18,751 nt of DNA from JAPHTQ01 sp050287105 (GCA_050287105.1 JBNKBG010000051.1:1-18751), one strand, 5' to 3'; shown: positions 4,720-13,296, counted from the first letter of the stretch. Translations and numbers: made by a program. The notes: generated from the letters alone by a model not told the origin.

Positions 4720-7700
4720 TTACGCTTCTTCCTTAACCCGATACCAAGTCGCATAGAGTGCCGGCAGGAACAGACAGGTGAGCAGTGTCGCCACCACCAG
4801 CCCGCCCATGATGGCGATCGCCATCGGTCCCCAGAAAACCTGACGTGATAGCGGAATCATCGCGAGAATAGCCGCTGAGGCAGTAAGTACGATCGGGCGG
4901 AAGCGGCGTACGGTGGAACCGACGATAGCCTCCCATTGGGTTTTTCCCGACGCTTCGTCCTGACGGATCTGATCCACCAGGATCACCGAGTTGCGCATGA
5001 TCATTCCCGCCAGCGCAATGATACCGAGCAGGGCGACGAAGCCGAACGGTGCCTGGAACAGCATCAGCGCAAAGGCGACGCCGATCAGCCCGAGCGGCGC
5101 GGTCAGCAGCACCATCACCGTGGCGCTTATGCTCTGCAACTGCATCATCAGCAGGGTCAACACACCGACCACCATCAGCGGCACTACCGCGGCGATCGCC
5201 GTCTGGCTTTTGCCCGACTCTTCGATACTGCCGCCCAGTTCGATACGGAAGCCTGGCGGCAGGGTGGCGCGCAGTGCGTCCAGTTGCCCATCCAGGCGCA
5301 GGGAGACCGTGTCGGGTTGCGCGTCGCCCAGCATGTCGGCACGTATGGTCATGGTGGGAATGCGGTTGCGGCGCCAGATGATCCCTTCCTCCTGAACCGG
5401 CACCAGCTTCGCTACCTGCGCCAGTGATACATGACCGCCGCTGAACGGGATCTCGATATCCGGCAGGCGATCCAGCGAGCGCGATTCGCCGCCGAAACCG
5501 CCGCGCCAGACCACGTCGATCAACTGATCGCCTTCGCGATACTGGGTGAGGGCGATGCCGTTCAGTGTCGCCTGCATCACCTGCGCCACCTCCTGGCTGG
5601 AGACGCCGAGGCGGCGCGCCTTGTCCTGATCTACTTCGACGCGCACGCTTTTGATCTTTTCGTTCCAGTCGAAGTTGACGTTGGTGAGGCCGGGATCGGC
5701 GCGCATCATCTCCGCCACGTTGTTCGCCACTTCGCGCAGTTTGCCCAGGTCGTCGCCCAGTACGCGGAACTGCACCGGATAACCGACCGGCGGGCCGTTC
5801 TCCAGTCGCGATACACGCACGCGAATGGCGGAGAAGTCGGCTTCGGCGAAGCGCGCCTCCATGCGTTGTTTGAATGCTTCGCGCGCCTCCAGGTCTTTGG
5901 CGACGACCACGAACTGGCCGAAGTTGTCGGAAAAGAGCTGCTGGTTCAGGGTAAGGATGAACAGCGGCGCGCCGTTGCCGATGTAGGAAGAGGAACTCGC
6001 TACCGCCGGATCGGCGTTGATGATCTTCTCGATGCGTTTGACTTCATGTTCGGTCGCCTTGAGCGAGGCGCCCTGCGGCAGCCACACATCCACCAGGATC
6101 TCCGGGCGACTGGAAGGAGGGAAAAACTGCTGCTGCACGAAGTTGCCGAAGGCGCCCATGGAAAGAACGAACAGCAACAGTGTGCCACCGATCACTTTGC
6201 CGCGGTTGCGCAGGCACCACTCCACCAGCCGACGAAAGCGGCGGTAAAACGGTGTGTCGTAGATATCCTCGCCGTGCTTCTGCGCCTTGGCGATGAGCGC
6301 TTTCTGATCGAGCAGTTTGTAGCCGATGAACGGGGTGAAGATCACCGCCACCAGCCACGACAACAGCAGGGCGATAGTGACTATCTGGAAGATGGAGACG
6401 GTGTATTCGCTCGCCGCCGATTTGGAGAAGCCCACTGGGGTGAAGGCGGCGGCGGTGATCAGCGTGCCGGTCAGCATCGGGAAGGCGGTGGAAGTGTAGG
6501 CGAACGTGGCGGCCTTGAAGCGATCCCAACCCTGTTCCATCTTCACCACCATCATCTCCACTGCGATGATCGCATCGTCCACCAGCAGGCCGAGAGCGAT
6601 GATCAGCGCACCCAGCGAGACCCGCTGCAGATCGATGTCGAACATCCGCATGGCAAAGAAGGTGATCGCCAGTACCAGCGGAATGGAGAGTGCCACCACC
6701 GCGCCGGTACGCAGTCCCAGGCTGAGGAAGGAGACCGCCAGCACGATGGCAACCGCCTCGCCAAGGGAACGTTCGAACAGGTTGAGCGAATCCTCCACCA
6801 CCAGCGACTGGTCGGCGACGGTATGGACATCCACGCCAATCGGAAGATCATTGGTCAGGCGCTTCATCTCCGCGCGCAACTGTTCACCCAACTGGATCAC
6901 GTTGCCGCCCTTGTTCATCACCACGCCGATACCGATGGCCGGTTGACCGGCGAAGTGCATCATGGGATTGGGCGGGTCGGCCAGACCGCGGCTGACCCGC
7001 GCGATGTCGCCCAGACGAAGATGGCGTTCGTTCAGTCGCAGATCGGTATTACGCACCTGTTCCAGGCTGTCGTAACTGCCGGAGACGCGCATGAGGATAC
7101 GGTCGCTGTCGGTCTCGATAAAACCGGCAGGGGTGACCGCGTTCTGCTTCTGCAGCACATCGACGATCTGCAGCGGTGAGATACCGAGGGTCGCCATGCG
7201 GCTGGGCAGGATATCGAGGTAGATCTTCTCTTCCTGTACGCCGATCAACTCGACCCGCTTTACATTCTCGACGCGGCGTAACTCCAGGGCGATGTTGTCG
7301 GCATAGCGGCGCAGTGCGGCGAGGTCGAAACCGTCGCCGGTGAGGGCGAAGATGTTGACCTGTACGTCGCCGAATTCGTCATTGGGGAACGGACCCTGCA
7401 CACCGTCCGGCAGGGTGTGGCGCATGTCGTCGAGTTTACTGCGTACCCGCCGCCACGACTCCGGCACCTCCTTCGGTGGGGTGTAGTCCTTGAGGTTGAC
7501 GAAGACCATGGAGTCGCCCGGTTTGGAGACCGACTTCAGCACGTCGACCCACGGCACCTCCTGCAGTTTTTTCTCGATGCGTTCGGTGACTTCGCGTTCG
7601 ACCTCCTGCGCCGTCGCGCCGGGCCACAGGGTACGCACCACCATCACCTTGAAGGTGAAGGCGGGGTCTTCCGCCCGGCCCAACTGGAAGAAGGAGATGA

Positions 7701-7785
7701 TGCCGGCGATCGACAGTACCAGGATCAGGTAGACCACCATCTGCTGGTGCTTCAACGCCCATTCGGAGAGATTGGGCATCTTCAT
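4720..7785 (-). CDS. RND efflux transporter permease subunit (AcrB/TriC-like)
   Basis: The protein has 1021 residues, normal for an inner-membrane RND pump that expels hydrophobic compounds using proton flux. It begins with the usual helix 1 (about 15-35) and a large periplasmic loop, then helices 2-6. TM4 carries LLVDDAII with Asp403 and Asp404, the proton-relay pair (AcrB 407/408). The second half repeats this layout. In TM10 the segment GMIMRNSVILVDQ has Arg where AcrB has Lys940. The N-terminus (NLSEWALKHQ, FQLGRAEDP, PGATAQEVEREVTERIEKKLQE) resembles the TriC/MexK type more than AcrB. The ATG at 7785 overlaps the adaptor stop by 4 bp (ATGA). No outer-membrane channel gene is present. The substrate cannot be told. 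Confidence 0.94.
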   Translation of the reverse strand: MKMPNLSEWALKHQQMVVYLILVLSIAGIISFFQLGRAEDPAFTFKVMVVRTLWPGATAQEVEREVTERIEKKLQEVPWVDVLKSVSKPGDSMVFVNLKDYTPPKEVPESWRRVRSKLDDMRHTLPDGVQGPFPNDEFGDVQVNIFALTGDGFDLAALRRYADNIALELRRVENVKRVELIGVQEEKIYLDILPSRMATLGISPLQIVDVLQKQNAVTPAGFIETDSDRILMRVSGSYDSLEQVRNTDLRLNERHLRLGDIARVSRGLADPPNPMMHFAGQPAIGIGVVMNKGGNVIQLGEQLRAEMKRLTNDLPIGVDVHTVADQSLVVEDSLNLFERSLGEAVAIVLAVSFLSLGLRTGAVVALSIPLVLAITFFAMRMFDIDLQRVSLGALIIALGLLVDDAIIAVEMMVVKMEQGWDRFKAATFAYTSTAFPMLTGTLITAAAFTPVGFSKSAASEYTVSIFQIVTIALLLSWLVAVIFTPFIGYKLLDQKALIAKAQKHGEDIYDTPFYRRFRRLVEWCLRNRGKVIGGTLLLFVLSMGAFGNFVQQQFFPPSSRPEILVDVWLPQGASLKATEHEVKRIEKIINADPAVASSSSYIGNGAPLFILTLNQQLFSDNFGQFVVVAKDLEAREAFKQRMEARFAEADFSAIRVRVSRLENGPPVGYPVQFRVLGDDLGKLREVANNVAEMMRADPGLTNVNFDWNEKIKSVRVEVDQDKARRLGVSSQEVAQVMQATLNGIALTQYREGDQLIDVVWRGGFGGESRSLDRLPDIEIPFSGGHVSLAQVAKLVPVQEEGIIWRRNRIPTMTIRADMLGDAQPDTVSLRLDGQLDALRATLPPGFRIELGGSIEESGKSQTAIAAVVPLMVVGVLTLLMMQLQSISATVMVLLTAPLGLIGVAFALMLFQAPFGFVALLGIIALAGMIMRNSVILVDQIRQDEASGKTQWEAIVGSTVRRFRPIVLTASAAILAMIPLSRQVFWGPMAIAIMGGLVVATLLTCLFLPALYATWYRVKEEA

Positions 7786-8822
7786 TGCGCGCTACCCGCG
7801 TCGACGGGACGCACCTTCTCGCCCTCGGAGAGTTTGTGCACTCCGGCGCTGACGATACGTTCGCCGGCGTTGATACCGCTGCCGATCAGTGCCCCCTCGT
7901 CACGGTAGGCGGTGACGGTTACCGGCCGCAGCGAGACGCGATCATCCTTCGCCACAATCCATACGGCGGCGTGTTCGCCCTGCTGGAAGAGGGCGGTGAG
8001 CGGGATCAGGTAGCCTTCCTGTTCACCGGCATCGCTGAGGCGGACCCGGGCGGTCATGCCCAGCGCCATATTGGTATCGCCGCTGTCGAAGGCGACCCGT
8101 GCCGGATAGGTGCGGCTGACCGCATCGGCGGCCGGGGATATCTCGCGTACATGGCCGGGCAGAATCTGGGTGCCGTTGTTGGCGGAGAGCAGTTCGATCT
8201 CTGCGGGCATGTTGACCTTTACCGAGTCGTAGCGCGATTCGGGGATCGCAATCGACACTTCACGTTCGCCTTGTTGCGCAATGCGTACTACAGGTTGTCC
8301 TGCGGCGACCACCTGACCGACCTCGGCGTAGGCGGCAGAAATGACCCCATCGCGATCCGCCTGCAGGCTGGTGTAGGCGGCCTGGTTACGCGCCAGTCCA
8401 ACCTCGGCGGCGGCTGCCTTGAGCGCAGTCTCCTTCGCATCCAGCGCCGACTGGCTGATCAGCCCCTTGGCGCGCAGCTCGCGGTAGCGTTTCAATTCCT
8501 CATCGGCCAGACGGTATTGTGCATCGGCGGCGCTCTTTTTCAGGCCGGTGTCAGCCGCATCCAGCCGCGCCAGCAGTTGACCCTTTTTCACCTGGGCACC
8601 GATGTCGACCAGTCGCTCGACGATCTTGCCGCCGATGCGGAAGCCGAGGTCCGTTTCATAGCGGGCATGGATTTCGCCGCTGTAGACGTTGCCGCGGTCG
8701 GCGGCCTGCGCACCGACCACCACGGTGAGGGCGGGGCGTACGACGCTGCTCGGTGCTTCTTCTGCATCACCGCAGGCAGTCAGCAATAGAGGAATGAGTA
8801 GAAAGAGTGAGGTGCGTTTCAT
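7782..8822 (-). CDS. RND efflux periplasmic adaptor (membrane fusion) lipoprotein
   Basis: The 346-residue protein has a lipoprotein signal with lipobox LTAC, Cys17 being the lipidated residue. It shows the adaptor layout: a lipoyl half-motif (RIGGKIVERLVDIGAQVKKGQLLARLD, about 62-88), a short alpha-hairpin rich in Ala/Leu/Lys (about 93-148), and the second lipoyl half (DGVISAAYAEVGQVVAAGQPVVRIA). A beta-barrel and membrane-proximal domain follow. It bridges the inner-membrane pump to an outer-membrane channel. The ATG shares one base with the tetR stop (TGATG) and its own stop overlaps the pump start, so the three genes are translationally coupled. Confidence 0.93.
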   Translation of the reverse strand: MKRTSLFLLIPLLLTACGDAEEAPSSVVRPALTVVVGAQAADRGNVYSGEIHARYETDLGFRIGGKIVERLVDIGAQVKKGQLLARLDAADTGLKKSAADAQYRLADEELKRYRELRAKGLISQSALDAKETALKAAAAEVGLARNQAAYTSLQADRDGVISAAYAEVGQVVAAGQPVVRIAQQGEREVSIAIPESRYDSVKVNMPAEIELLSANNGTQILPGHVREISPAADAVSRTYPARVAFDSGDTNMALGMTARVRLSDAGEQEGYLIPLTALFQQGEHAAVWIVAKDDRVSLRPVTVTAYRDEGALIGSGINAGERIVSAGVHKLSEGEKVRPVDAGSAQ

Positions 8823-9463
8823 CAGGCGGGTTCCTTGTTGCTCAAACCGTTCAACAACAGGTCGAGGAATGTTTGCAGGTAGATGTCGTCATCCTGCTGG
8901 CCAAGGTCGCAGCAGGGGGCGATGGAGTGTTGCCAGATCACCCGCATTAGCACCGGTGCGGTGATCAAGTCGACGGCAGAGCCGATATCGACGCGGCGGA
9001 ATTCTCCGCTATCCATGCCGCGCTGTAGCACCGACGCCAGTAACTGATCGATGCGCTCAACGACATGGTCGTTAAAAAATTGTGCGGTCTCGGGGAAATT
9101 GCCCGCCTCGGCGATGATCAGTTTGGGGACGGCAGATAGATTGGTTTTCCCCACCAGTTCCCACCAGTGGTAGACCAGGTTGCGCAACAGGCTACCGGCA
9201 TCACCGCTGTGCTGTTGCAGCATGGTTTCGCCAATCTCCACCACCGGCAGGATGCCCTTCTGGATCACCGCCTTGAACAACTCCTCCTTGCTGGAGAAGT
9301 AGAGATAGAGGGTGCCTTTTGATACACCGGCCCGTGCCGCCACGTCTTCCAGCTTGGTCGCGGTAAAGCCGCGCTCCACGAACAGCTCCATGGCGGCGGC
9401 AAGGAGTTCGCCAGGCCGCGCCTCCTTGCGGCGCCGTACCGGGGTTTTGGGTTTGTTGGACAT
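8822..9463 (-). CDS. TetR-family transcriptional repressor of the efflux operon
   Basis: The 213-residue protein starts at the ATG at 9463 (MSNKPKTP). A TTG at 9478 is in frame but lies against the operator. The N-terminal TetR helix-turn-helix is at about 37-57 (TKLEDVAARAGVSKGTLYLYF), followed by the typical SSKEELFKAV. The C-terminal half is a helical ligand/dimer domain that resembles AcrR-type regulators. It is first in the operon with the adaptor and pump, and the 22-bp palindrome at its own promoter suggests it represses itself and the pump, with release by a pump substrate. The last step is inference. Confidence 0.93.
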   Translation of the reverse strand: MSNKPKTPVRRRKEARPGELLAAAMELFVERGFTATKLEDVAARAGVSKGTLYLYFSSKEELFKAVIQKGILPVVEIGETMLQQHSGDAGSLLRNLVYHWWELVGKTNLSAVPKLIIAEAGNFPETAQFFNDHVVERIDQLLASVLQRGMDSGEFRRVDIGSAVDLITAPVLMRVIWQHSIAPCCDLGQQDDDIYLQTFLDLLLNGLSNKEPA

Positions 9464-9480
9464 AGGCACACCACACAATT

Positions 9481-9502
9481 AATTACTGACCGGTCAGTAA
9501 TT
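9481..9502. promoter_or_regulatory. Perfect 22-bp palindromic operator, probable TetR binding site
   Basis: AATTACTGACC followed directly by its reverse complement forms a perfect palindrome without spacer. The core TGACCGGTCA is typical of operators bound by AcrR/TetR dimers. It lies 18 bp before the tetR ATG and overlaps the -10 box of the predicted promoter, the classic place for self-repression. It could also affect the divergent gene at 9594. Confidence 0.88.
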
Positions 9503-9527
9503 TAGTCGCCAAAGGCTGGTGTGTCAA
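9499..9527 (-). promoter_or_regulatory. Sigma70-type promoter of the tetR-adaptor-RND operon
   Basis: On the minus strand a perfect -35 TTGACA (9527-9522) is followed after exactly 17 bp by TAAATT (9504-9499, 4 of 6). The -10 overlaps the edge of the 22-bp palindrome, so repressor binding would block polymerase. The start of transcription would fall inside the palindrome, giving a short leader to the ATG at 9463. Confidence 0.75.
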
Positions 9528-9593
9528 TCGGTATGGTGCGGCTTGTTGCACCGGCATATAGTGGTGCCTTGCTATATCGGGGAACGGTAGCGG

Positions 9594-10877
9594 ATGAACA
9601 GACACCACCAATGGCTCGCACGGCAGTTGCCGCAGTGGGTCGACAAGGAAATCATCAGTGGAACGCAGGCCGACACTCTGCGTGCCCTCTATCCACTCGG
9701 TGACAGTATCGGTCTTGGTCGTCTGCTGATCACAGGCATTGGTGCGATCATGATTGGCCTCGGTGTGATCCTGCTGTTTGCCTACAACTGGGACGATATG
9801 GGCAAGGTCAGCAAGCTGGCGGTGATCTTCAGCGGGTTGATCGGTGCGCACCTGGCGGCGTTGTATAGTCGCGAGCGACATCATGTGGCGAGCGAAAGCC
9901 TGTTTGCTTTCGGTACCATGTTGATGGGGGCCGGTATTTTTCTGATCGGCCAGATCTACCATCTCGACAGCCACTATCCCGATGCGATTCTCTTCTGGTC
10001 CCTCGGCGCACTGGCGCTGGCCTGGGTGCTGCCTTCGCTGACCCAGGCCTTTATGGCGGTTGCATTGATCATCGCCTGGCATATCTCCGAAGTGAGCGAT
10101 TTCAATTTTGCCAACCATCGCGCCCTGTTGTTGATCCTGATCGGTCTGTTGCCGCTGGTGTGGCGGCTGCATTCACCGGTGCTGGCACGTTTTGTTTCGG
10201 CGGCTGTATTTGTCAGTATCGGTTTCAGCGTCGGTGCCTATGATGAAGATTTGATTGTCACCACTTTACTGATGACCGCTGCCGCCTTTATCGGCCTGGA
10301 ACAGGTAATGGCACAGCAGGCCGAAAAGCATCGGGAACTTGCCGCTGAACTGGCCATGCCCGCACGGTGGGTGTTGTTTGTGCTGATGTACTTGATGACC
10401 TTCAGTGACCTGACGCCGGATCTGTTGCGTGTTGAGTGGTCGGATATGATGGCCAGTGGTTATTTTGTTGTCGCCCTGCTGGCCAGCCAGGCGGCTTTTT
10501 TCCGCCTGCTCTATTTGCGTCGGGTGGGTGGGTTGATCGGCTTGACGGAGATCGCCGTTGTCCTGGTCCTGCTGCCGTTACTGTTTGCGCCGTCACTGGA
10601 AAGTGGGACCAAGCATAACCTGATTGAGCCATTGGTTTGGGCCGGGTTTAACCTGTTGCTGCTGGCGGTTAGTGTCTGGTTAATGATCGACGGGGCGCGT
10701 CATGCCAATCGACAACATATGGTGCGCGGCTCGATTCTCTTTGCCCTGCTGGCAATGGCCCGTTATACGGATCTGTTCGATAGCCTGTTGGCCCGTGCCG
10801 TGGTCTTCCTGCTGGTCGGTGTGGCGCTGTTTGCGGTGAACCACTTCTATCAGCGCAACAAGAGGGTGGCGGCATGA
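9594..10877 (+). CDS. DUF2157 domain integral membrane protein
   Basis: The 427-residue protein has a short soluble N-terminal helical region (WLARQLPQWVDKEIISGTQADTLRALY, about 7-33), the hallmark of DUF2157. A long series of about 12 hydrophobic segments follows, beginning at LLITGIGAIMIGLGVILLFAYNWDDM. The function of the family is unknown. The ATG follows GGGGAAC at a longish distance. The next gene, a GDYXXLXY protein, overlaps its stop by 4 bp (ATGA), a pairing that recurs widely and suggests a joint membrane complex. It is divergent from tetR and shares its 130-bp control region, but there is no other sign that it belongs to the efflux system. Confidence 0.9.
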   Translation: MNRHHQWLARQLPQWVDKEIISGTQADTLRALYPLGDSIGLGRLLITGIGAIMIGLGVILLFAYNWDDMGKVSKLAVIFSGLIGAHLAALYSRERHHVASESLFAFGTMLMGAGIFLIGQIYHLDSHYPDAILFWSLGALALAWVLPSLTQAFMAVALIIAWHISEVSDFNFANHRALLLILIGLLPLVWRLHSPVLARFVSAAVFVSIGFSVGAYDEDLIVTTLLMTAAAFIGLEQVMAQQAEKHRELAAELAMPARWVLFVLMYLMTFSDLTPDLLRVEWSDMMASGYFVVALLASQAAFFRLLYLRRVGGLIGLTEIAVVLVLLPLLFAPSLESGTKHNLIEPLVWAGFNLLLLAVSVWLMIDGARHANRQHMVRGSILFALLAMARYTDLFDSLLARAVVFLLVGVALFAVNHFYQRNKRVAA

Positions 10878-11890
10878 AGCGGAAAACCTTGCTTATCGCT
10901 CTCGCCGTCGTTTTCCAGATCGGTGTAGTAGCCACCATGGTGGTTTCGCGAGAGTGGCTACTGGCCACAGGTAAACCCACCCTGTTCCAGACTGCGCCAA
11001 TCGATCCGCGCGATATTTTCCGTGGCGATTACGTGCACCTCGATTATCTCTTCAGCAGTGTGCCTCTACATCAGATGGATGAAACGATCCGCAAGGAGGG
11101 CCTGCGCAAGGGGCAAAAGGTTTATCTGGAATTACAGACGGATGCCAGTGGGGTTTCCCAGGGAGGGAGCCTGCACGTAACTCCGCCCCAGGGTCCTTAT
11201 CTGCGTGGCTACGTGATCTCGCACTGGCCCTATCGTGATTTTGGTAAACAGGACGAAGCGCAGCGGCGCCAGGCGCTCGCCGATAGCTGGCCGGTGCAGG
11301 TGAAATACGGCATAGAGCAGTACTACCTGCAACAGGGCAGTGGCCGCGAAATGGAAACCATGCGCGGCCGGAGAAATGACTTTCAGGTACCGCTGCTGAT
11401 CCATGCAGCGGTGTCGGATTCGGGTGAGGCGGCGATAGTCAGCTATGAGTGGGCCGATATCGCGCTCAAGACCGAGATCGCGCAATCCCCGGAACGTGAT
11501 GCGCCGGACGAAAAGGCCAGTGCCGTGATCAAACTGACGCTGATGAACCGTGGTGAAAAGGTACTTAAATTGCCGTTGAAGGGGGACAATTGCTCTTTTG
11601 TCCTAATCCCGGATCGCAATGCGCCGCACGATGCGTCGAACTTTGTTTCAGCGCGTGACTGTACAAATAAATCAGTGCAAACCGTAGCTTTGCAACCAAG
11701 TGAAGGTTATACCCTTACCATCGATCTCAATCAGCCGTATTGGTGGGTGAAGTTCAAGGATAAGCCTACTCCCCCGGGCAAGCTACCGTGGTCGTACCGC
11801 TATCGGATTCAGTATCAGGGGGAGCACATTGACGGGATCAATGCCGACATTCTCTCCAGCGCCTTCCATGGGCGAGGAAATATCGATTAG
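10874..11890 (+). CDS. GDYXXLXY domain-containing membrane-anchored protein
   Basis: The family-defining motif reads GDYVHLDY at residues 51-58, right after an N-terminal signal anchor (about 4-24) and the preceding PIDPRDIFR. At 338 residues it is longer than the short members of about 170-190. The extension after about residue 165 includes a second part with one cysteine pair (CSFVL..., RDCTNKS), which I do not recognise. Most of the protein should lie in the periplasm. It is translationally coupled to the DUF2157 gene by ATGA. The function is unknown; it probably partners with the DUF2157 protein. Confidence 0.85.
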   Translation: MKRKTLLIALAVVFQIGVVATMVVSREWLLATGKPTLFQTAPIDPRDIFRGDYVHLDYLFSSVPLHQMDETIRKEGLRKGQKVYLELQTDASGVSQGGSLHVTPPQGPYLRGYVISHWPYRDFGKQDEAQRRQALADSWPVQVKYGIEQYYLQQGSGREMETMRGRRNDFQVPLLIHAAVSDSGEAAIVSYEWADIALKTEIAQSPERDAPDEKASAVIKLTLMNRGEKVLKLPLKGDNCSFVLIPDRNAPHDASNFVSARDCTNKSVQTVALQPSEGYTLTIDLNQPYWWVKFKDKPTPPGKLPWSYRYRIQYQGEHIDGINADILSSAFHGRGNID

Positions 11891-12097
11891 CTAGAGCCGG
11901 ATGAAATAGGGCAGTGCCACCAGGGCAGTACCGGCCAGCACCAGCAGGTAGACATTAGAGAAGAGGTAGGGAAGGAAGAACAGGGCGATGCCAGCAACCA
12001 ACGGTACAACTGCGCGTTGTTTGCGACCGTAGGTGAGGAAGCCGAGTCCGATGGCGCCGAACAACAATCCCCACAGCAGTAGTGATGTGCCTTGCAT
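11891..12097 (-). CDS. Small conserved two-to-three-helix membrane protein (68 aa)
   Basis: The start is the ATG at 12097, giving MQGTSLLLWGLLFGAIGLGF. GGGGAGAG lies 14-21 nt upstream and CCGAG closer. The longer open frame to 12346 is antisense to hemB and is rejected. Three hydrophobic stretches (about 4-22, 28-46 and 50-65) are split by a YGRKQR loop, and it ends PYFIRL. I recall similar 60-70 aa proteins, sometimes labelled 'amino acid transport protein', across gammaproteobacteria; no function is established. Its stop codon directly abuts the stop of the GDYXXLXY gene with no base between them. Confidence 0.8.
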   Translation of the reverse strand: MQGTSLLLWGLLFGAIGLGFLTYGRKQRAVVPLVAGIALFFLPYLFSNVYLLVLAGTALVALPYFIRL

Positions 12098-12172
12098 CTC
12101 GGTGTTCTCTCCCCTGGTGTCATTCAGAACCTGTACGATACCCCGCCAGTGGGTGGGGCAACAACCGATTGC

Positions 12173-12192
12173 ACCGCGCACTCCGGCGCGGT
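12173..12192 (+). other. GC-rich hairpin upstream of hemB
   Basis: ACCGCGC (12173-12179) and GCGCGGT (12186-12192) pair perfectly around a 6-nt loop, 50 bp before hemB. There is no U-tract. If transcribed it would be a leader hairpin of hemB, or a divergent spacer element. The 145-bp gap between the 68-aa gene and hemB holds nothing else I can name. Confidence 0.4.
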
Positions 12193-12242
12193 AGCCTCTT
12201 GCCCCAACACTATTCCAATATGCTGAATCCGGGAGTTTCCCA

Positions 12243-13259
12243 ATGAGCCGACTTGAAACCAGCCGCGGTGCCTTTCCCTGGGTGCGCAAGCGCCGCATGC
12301 GCCGGGACGATTTTTCCCGCCGCCTGATGCGCGAAAGCACACTCACCGTCGACGATCTGATCTACCCGATGTTCGTGCTGGAGGGCAAAAAGCAGTGCGA
12401 GCAGGTGGCATCGATGCCCGGTATCGAGCGCTACTCCATCGACCTGCTGCTGAAAGAGGCAGAGGCGTTGGTGAAACTGGGTGTGCCGATGGTGGCGCTA
12501 TTCCCGGTCACACCACAGGAGCAGAAGAGTCTCGATGCGGCGGAAGCCTATAACCCGGACGGGCTGGCGCAGCGGGCAGTGCGTGCTCTGCGTGAGAATT
12601 TCCCCGAACTGGGGGTGATGACCGACGTCGCCCTGGACCCCTTCACCACCCACGGTCAGGACGGAATCATCGACGAAAACGGCTATGTGCTTAACGACGT
12701 AACCGTAGAAGTACTGGTGCGTCAGGCGCTCTCCCATGCGGAGGCCGGCGCCCAGGTGGTGGCCCCTTCGGATATGATGGATGGCCGTATCGGTGAGATC
12801 CGTGAGGCACTGGAGAGTGAGGGGCATGGCAACACCCGCATCATGTCCTATGCCGCCAAGTATGCCTCCAGCTTCTACGGTCCGTTCCGCGATGCGGTCG
12901 GCTCCGCGGCCAATCTGGGTGGCGGCGACAAGCGCACCTACCAGATGGACCCGGGTAACTCCGACGAGGCCCTGTGGGAGGTGGCGCAGGATCTGGAAGA
13001 GGGCGCCGACATGGTGATGGTCAAGCCGGGTATGCCCTATCTGGATATCGTGCGTCGGGTAAAGGATCAATTCGGTGCGCCCACCTACGCCTATCAGGTC
13101 AGTGGCGAGTACGCGATGTTGATGGCGGCAGTACAGAACGGCTGGCTGGATGAGCGCAAGGTGGTGCTTGAGGCGCTGCTCTCGTTCAAGCGCGCCGGGG
13201 CCGATGGGATTCTGACCTATTTCGCCAAGCGCGTGGCGGGTTGGCTCAAGGAAGCATAA
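12243..13259 (+). CDS. hemB: Porphobilinogen synthase (delta-aminolevulinic acid dehydratase)
   Basis: The protein has 338 residues, the usual length. It condenses two 5-aminolevulinate molecules to porphobilinogen in the cytosol for haem, sirohaem and corrin synthesis. Both Schiff-base lysines are visible: K206 in MSYAAKYASSFYGPFRDA and K261 in MVMVKPGMPYLD. The metal region reads DVALDPFTTHGQDG and lacks the zinc-binding cysteines of the E. coli type, so this is the magnesium-dependent, Pseudomonas-like class. GGGAG lies 8 nt before the ATG. It heads a co-directional run with the DUF47, pit and aroE genes; a 74-bp gap with a hairpin follows, so hemB may be separately transcribed. Confidence 0.97.
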   Translation: MSRLETSRGAFPWVRKRRMRRDDFSRRLMRESTLTVDDLIYPMFVLEGKKQCEQVASMPGIERYSIDLLLKEAEALVKLGVPMVALFPVTPQEQKSLDAAEAYNPDGLAQRAVRALRENFPELGVMTDVALDPFTTHGQDGIIDENGYVLNDVTVEVLVRQALSHAEAGAQVVAPSDMMDGRIGEIREALESEGHGNTRIMSYAAKYASSFYGPFRDAVGSAANLGGGDKRTYQMDPGNSDEALWEVAQDLEEGADMVMVKPGMPYLDIVRRVKDQFGAPTYAYQVSGEYAMLMAAVQNGWLDERKVVLEALLSFKRAGADGILTYFAKRVAGWLKEA

Positions 13260-13272
13260 GGTAGAATAAAGG

Positions 13273-13296
13273 GGCTGTGCGGCAGTGCCGCCAGCC
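13273..13296 (+). other. Hairpin between hemB and the DUF47 gene
   Basis: GGCTG/CAGCC (13273-13277 with 13292-13296) and GCGGCA/TGCCGC (13279-13284 with 13286-13291) stack with a one-base bulge into a GC-rich stem. No U-run follows, so it is at best a weak or Rho-assisted terminator, or a transcript-stabilising structure. A TATACT at 13299-13304 follows but lacks a good -35. Confidence 0.5.

Noticed and set aside
5431..7179. 582-codon plus-strand open frame opposite the RND pump gene
   Set aside because: His/Arg/Asp-rich composition is typical of the antisense shadow of a GC-rich gene; the minus strand encodes a full, motif-rich RND protein.
7785..8789. 334-codon plus-strand open frame opposite the adaptor gene
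   Set aside because: Antisense shadow; the opposite strand carries a lipoprotein signal and adaptor motifs.
9483..10172. 229-codon minus-strand open frame opposite DUF2157
   Set aside because: Gln/His/Asp-rich low-complexity product, antisense to a convincing membrane protein, and overlapping the operator.
12098..12346. Longer version of the 68-aa membrane protein gene (151 codons)
   Set aside because: The extra part is Arg-rich, antisense to the hemB start, and a GGGGAGAG-led ATG exists at 12097.
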